From Hemibagrus wyckioides (lineage: Eukaryota > Chordata > Actinopteri > Siluriformes > Bagridae): DNA of 64,000 nucleotides. The stretch lies in assembly GCF_019097595.1 (NCBI RefSeq), contig NC_080711.1, forward strand, positions 7,589,428 to 7,653,427. Reading direction: 5' to 3'. A program made the translations under genes and the position numbers. The notes below the pieces were generated by a model. It was not told the origin of the DNA. It searched no databases and was given only the letters and a program-made list of their open reading frames with translations. This document shows, one piece after another, positions 61,922 through 64,000 of the stretch. Numbering within the stretch: the first letter of the stretch is position 1; each line of letters starts with the position of its first letter.

Positions 61922-62235
61922 TAAATGCTCTGTGGTTTTCTAATCCTCAGGAGTTGAGTCAGTCAGACATATAACCCAGTGCTATCTGTAACAATTACTT
62001 TTCAATCACTATAAACATCTCATATTAACAAGATCGAAATGACTGATTCAGTAGCTGTCACTATCGTCCTTATATCATCTAGAAGGAGCATTCTAGCTTC
62101 TGCAGTTGTGACTCATTTTGCTGCAATGTTCCCAGATACCCTAAAGATTTGCACTTCCCAAAATCAGTTTACGCTCACTATTACGTCTCCTTCTTGGTTT
62201 ACTTCCCAGTGTGTGTAGGTGCATGTGTACAGTAC

Positions 62236-62370
62236 AATGGTGGCTCAAGTGGTTAAGGCTCTGGGTTGTTGATTGGAAGATCAGGATTCAAGCCCCAGCA
62301 CCACCAAGCTGCCACTGCACACACCCTCTCTGCTCCAAGGGCACTGTATCATATGTGCACCTGCACTCTG
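62236..62370 (+). mobile_element. tRNA-derived SINE head
   Basis: TGGTGGCTCAAGTGGTTAAG (A box) and GGATTCAAGCCCC (B box) are followed by 'agcaccaccaagctgccact', the standard body of a teleost SINE. It cannot fold as a tRNA. Reverse copies lie at 20030-20112 and possibly 9600-9712. Confidence 0.7.
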
Positions 62371-63608
62371 ACCCCAACTTCCTTAGCTGGTATATGTAGT
62401 GTATAATCACCCCTGGATAGATTGTTGTTATAATCATAAACACTGTTCTGTTCTCGTCGACTCATTTGGGAGACACATTCACAGTCTGTTTACACTGAGC
62501 ATCCTTTCAACACAGAAGTACCATTTAGCACCGTTTGTTTTTACTCTTCAACACCTGCACACTGTAATGATTTATGAAATTATAATACACATAGTGACCC
62601 AGAAGAGTAGTCTGGATGCTCTCAAGGTTTAATGCTTGTGACCTGTCAGGGAGTTTTTTCGGTTCCACTGTCATCTCCGTCTCGCTCATTATGGATCTGG
62701 ATCACTTGCTTTATCATATACAAATTAAACTAAATTTCTATTATAAGGAAAGAATGCATGTAAATTTAATCCCCTTCCACATAACAAATGACAAACTTGC
62801 ATAACACTGTCGTTCCTCCGTATTAGAGTAGTAGTTACACTAATGATTTGATTCAGCAGACAGGTTCGTCCTGAGATCGGTGCGGCGTAGATACAGCAGG
62901 AGCCGTCCTCGTTGTGTCCAATATAGACTGCTGTCATAATCCCACGGGAGAAGTAACCTGAGAATGCTGTCTACCCTCTAACCCTCCACTCCACTCTGCA
63001 TCCCCGTCTGTCTCTTACCTCCGATCTCTCCATCCCTTCCTTCCCCCCTCCATGTTATATTTCTTCTTTGTCATAATAAGAGAATCAGGTTACAGCAACG
63101 GGCTCATGCTGGGTGTTATTGATTACCCCGTAATCACCTTCCCCACCCATCCTCCTCTTACTGCCGTCCACTACACCCAAAACACGACACCACAATGTGC
63201 ACCTGGATATTAAAACAATTCTATGTTTAATAACCTGTACTCCAATAATCCTCTTTATGGATGAAATTTATTACTTCCTTTTGCTTTAGGGATGAACCTG
63301 TACTCCCTCTTGAACCTCATTATGCTCCATTATAAAAAAAAATAAAATAAACCATCTTCTGATTTTGATATTTAACTGCAAAAAGCACCATTCTCCAATG
63401 TCTGCTCCAGATAAGTTCCTCCAAAACATAAAACTGTTTGATTTATGCATGAAACCCTTCGCAACCAGAATTACTCTGCACCCACGGCTACACATTCTCT
63501 ACATTTCAGATACAAAAATCACCTACTGGGTTAGACTGCTCTTTCGTGTTACTGCTAAAACAACCCAAACTGGATGACCCAGCAGTCCAACTTCTCCTCT
63601 AGACTATG

Positions 63609-63609
<1 letters not shown>

Positions 63610-63682
<73 letters not shown>
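63610..63682. repeat. (TA)n microsatellite
   Basis: About 73 bp of uninterrupted TA near the right edge of the window. Confidence 0.95.
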
Positions 63683-63684
<2 letters not shown>

Positions 63685-64000
63685 AATTCTACCTAAAATA
63701 ACCAATAGCTCTTCAGCAGCATTCGGCTTATTTACAGGAACACCTCAATTTTGCTATGCTTCTCTTTGAGGCTGCAGAGCATGCAGAATTAAAAATAGCC
63801 CAGACTGCACATCCTCTCTGAAGCATTTAAGGGATGTATGGAACATACACCATATATGATATAGGCGTATATATGCCTTATGAACCAGTATCACAATGCC
63901 GGCCTATGATAATACATTACAGGACAAAAAACTGGTCACTTTAGACTGCCCGTGTCATTTTGATATACGCTTACTGATGAAACCCATTTCTAAGCCATTT

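Larger units (their letters stand above)
58529..64000 (-). other. Long upstream MAPK8IP3 intron, first coding exon(s) not found
   Basis: The first exon in the window begins KFIEFED in phase 0, where mammalian JIP3 already has about 107 residues. I looked for the conserved N-terminal block ([20 protein letters not shown]) on both strands here and did not see it. The stretch instead holds non-autonomous transposons, SINE pieces and microsatellites, as listed separately. Confidence 0.6.

Noticed and set aside
62236..62310. Apparent tRNA gene from A- and B-box motifs
   Set aside because: Acceptor and anticodon stems do not pair; it is the head of a SINE.
62725..62937. 70-codon minus-strand frame containing TAVYIGHNEDGSC
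   Set aside because: No recognisable family, no matching splice phase to JIP3, and neighbouring sequence looks repetitive. Left uncalled.

Overview
This window is eukaryotic, from a teleost fish. Every gene is broken into short exons by GT-AG introns, the intergenic DNA is full of decayed Tc1/mariner elements, tRNA-derived SINE-like repeats and long (TA)n/(CA)n microsatellites, and the reconstructed proteins are close to vertebrate orthologues. The repeat mix fits an otophysan fish, perhaps a catfish, but that guess at species level is weak. Nothing bacterial, viral or CRISPR-like is present.

Layout. Positions 1-4500 are gene-poor and hold one tRNA-Cys(GCA) gene and two dead Tc1/mariner copies. 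ATP6V0C, the V-ATPase c subunit, lies at 4713-6927 (+, three exons). A transposon-rich spacer follows (7.8-10.9 kb). SPSB3, a SPRY/SOCS-box E3 adaptor, has its coding exons at 13104-16935 (+, six exons), behind a promoter near 11 kb and an intronic minisatellite. MRPS34, a mitoribosome small-subunit protein, lies at 22578-23755 (+, three exons). NME3, a nucleoside diphosphate kinase, lies at 25290-30241 (+, five exons). The rest is MAPK8IP3 (JIP3), transcribed on the minus strand. Thirty-two consecutive coding exons between 58528 and 32930 join in perfect phase into 1,200 codons plus a stop. Its first coding exon or exons (roughly the first 107 residues, judging from mammalian JIP3) were not found and probably lie beyond 64000.

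Context. SPSB3-MRPS34-NME3, all in one direction and meeting MAPK8IP3 tail to tail, is the same gene order as human 16p13.3. EME2, which in human sits between MRPS34 and SPSB3, is not seen here. ATP6V0C, distant from this block in human though on the same chromosome arm, is adjacent here. The genes are separate housekeeping or neuronal units rather than an operon. Their proteins act in lysosomal acidification (ATP6V0C), ubiquitin ligase targeting (SPSB3), mitochondrial translation (MRPS34), nucleotide metabolism at mitochondria (NME3) and axonal transport/JNK scaffolding (MAPK8IP3).

I found no undescribed biological system. The observations most worth following are in MAPK8IP3 splicing: 12-nt and 18-nt microexons, a candidate in-frame 51-nt cassette exon with a GC-AG intron, and exons bracketed by complementary (UG)n and (CA)n tracts that could fold and loop the exon out. 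A minisatellite in the SPSB3 upstream intron carries twelve inverted CCAAT boxes, and ATP6V0C has lysosomal-type E-box motifs in its promoter and first intron.
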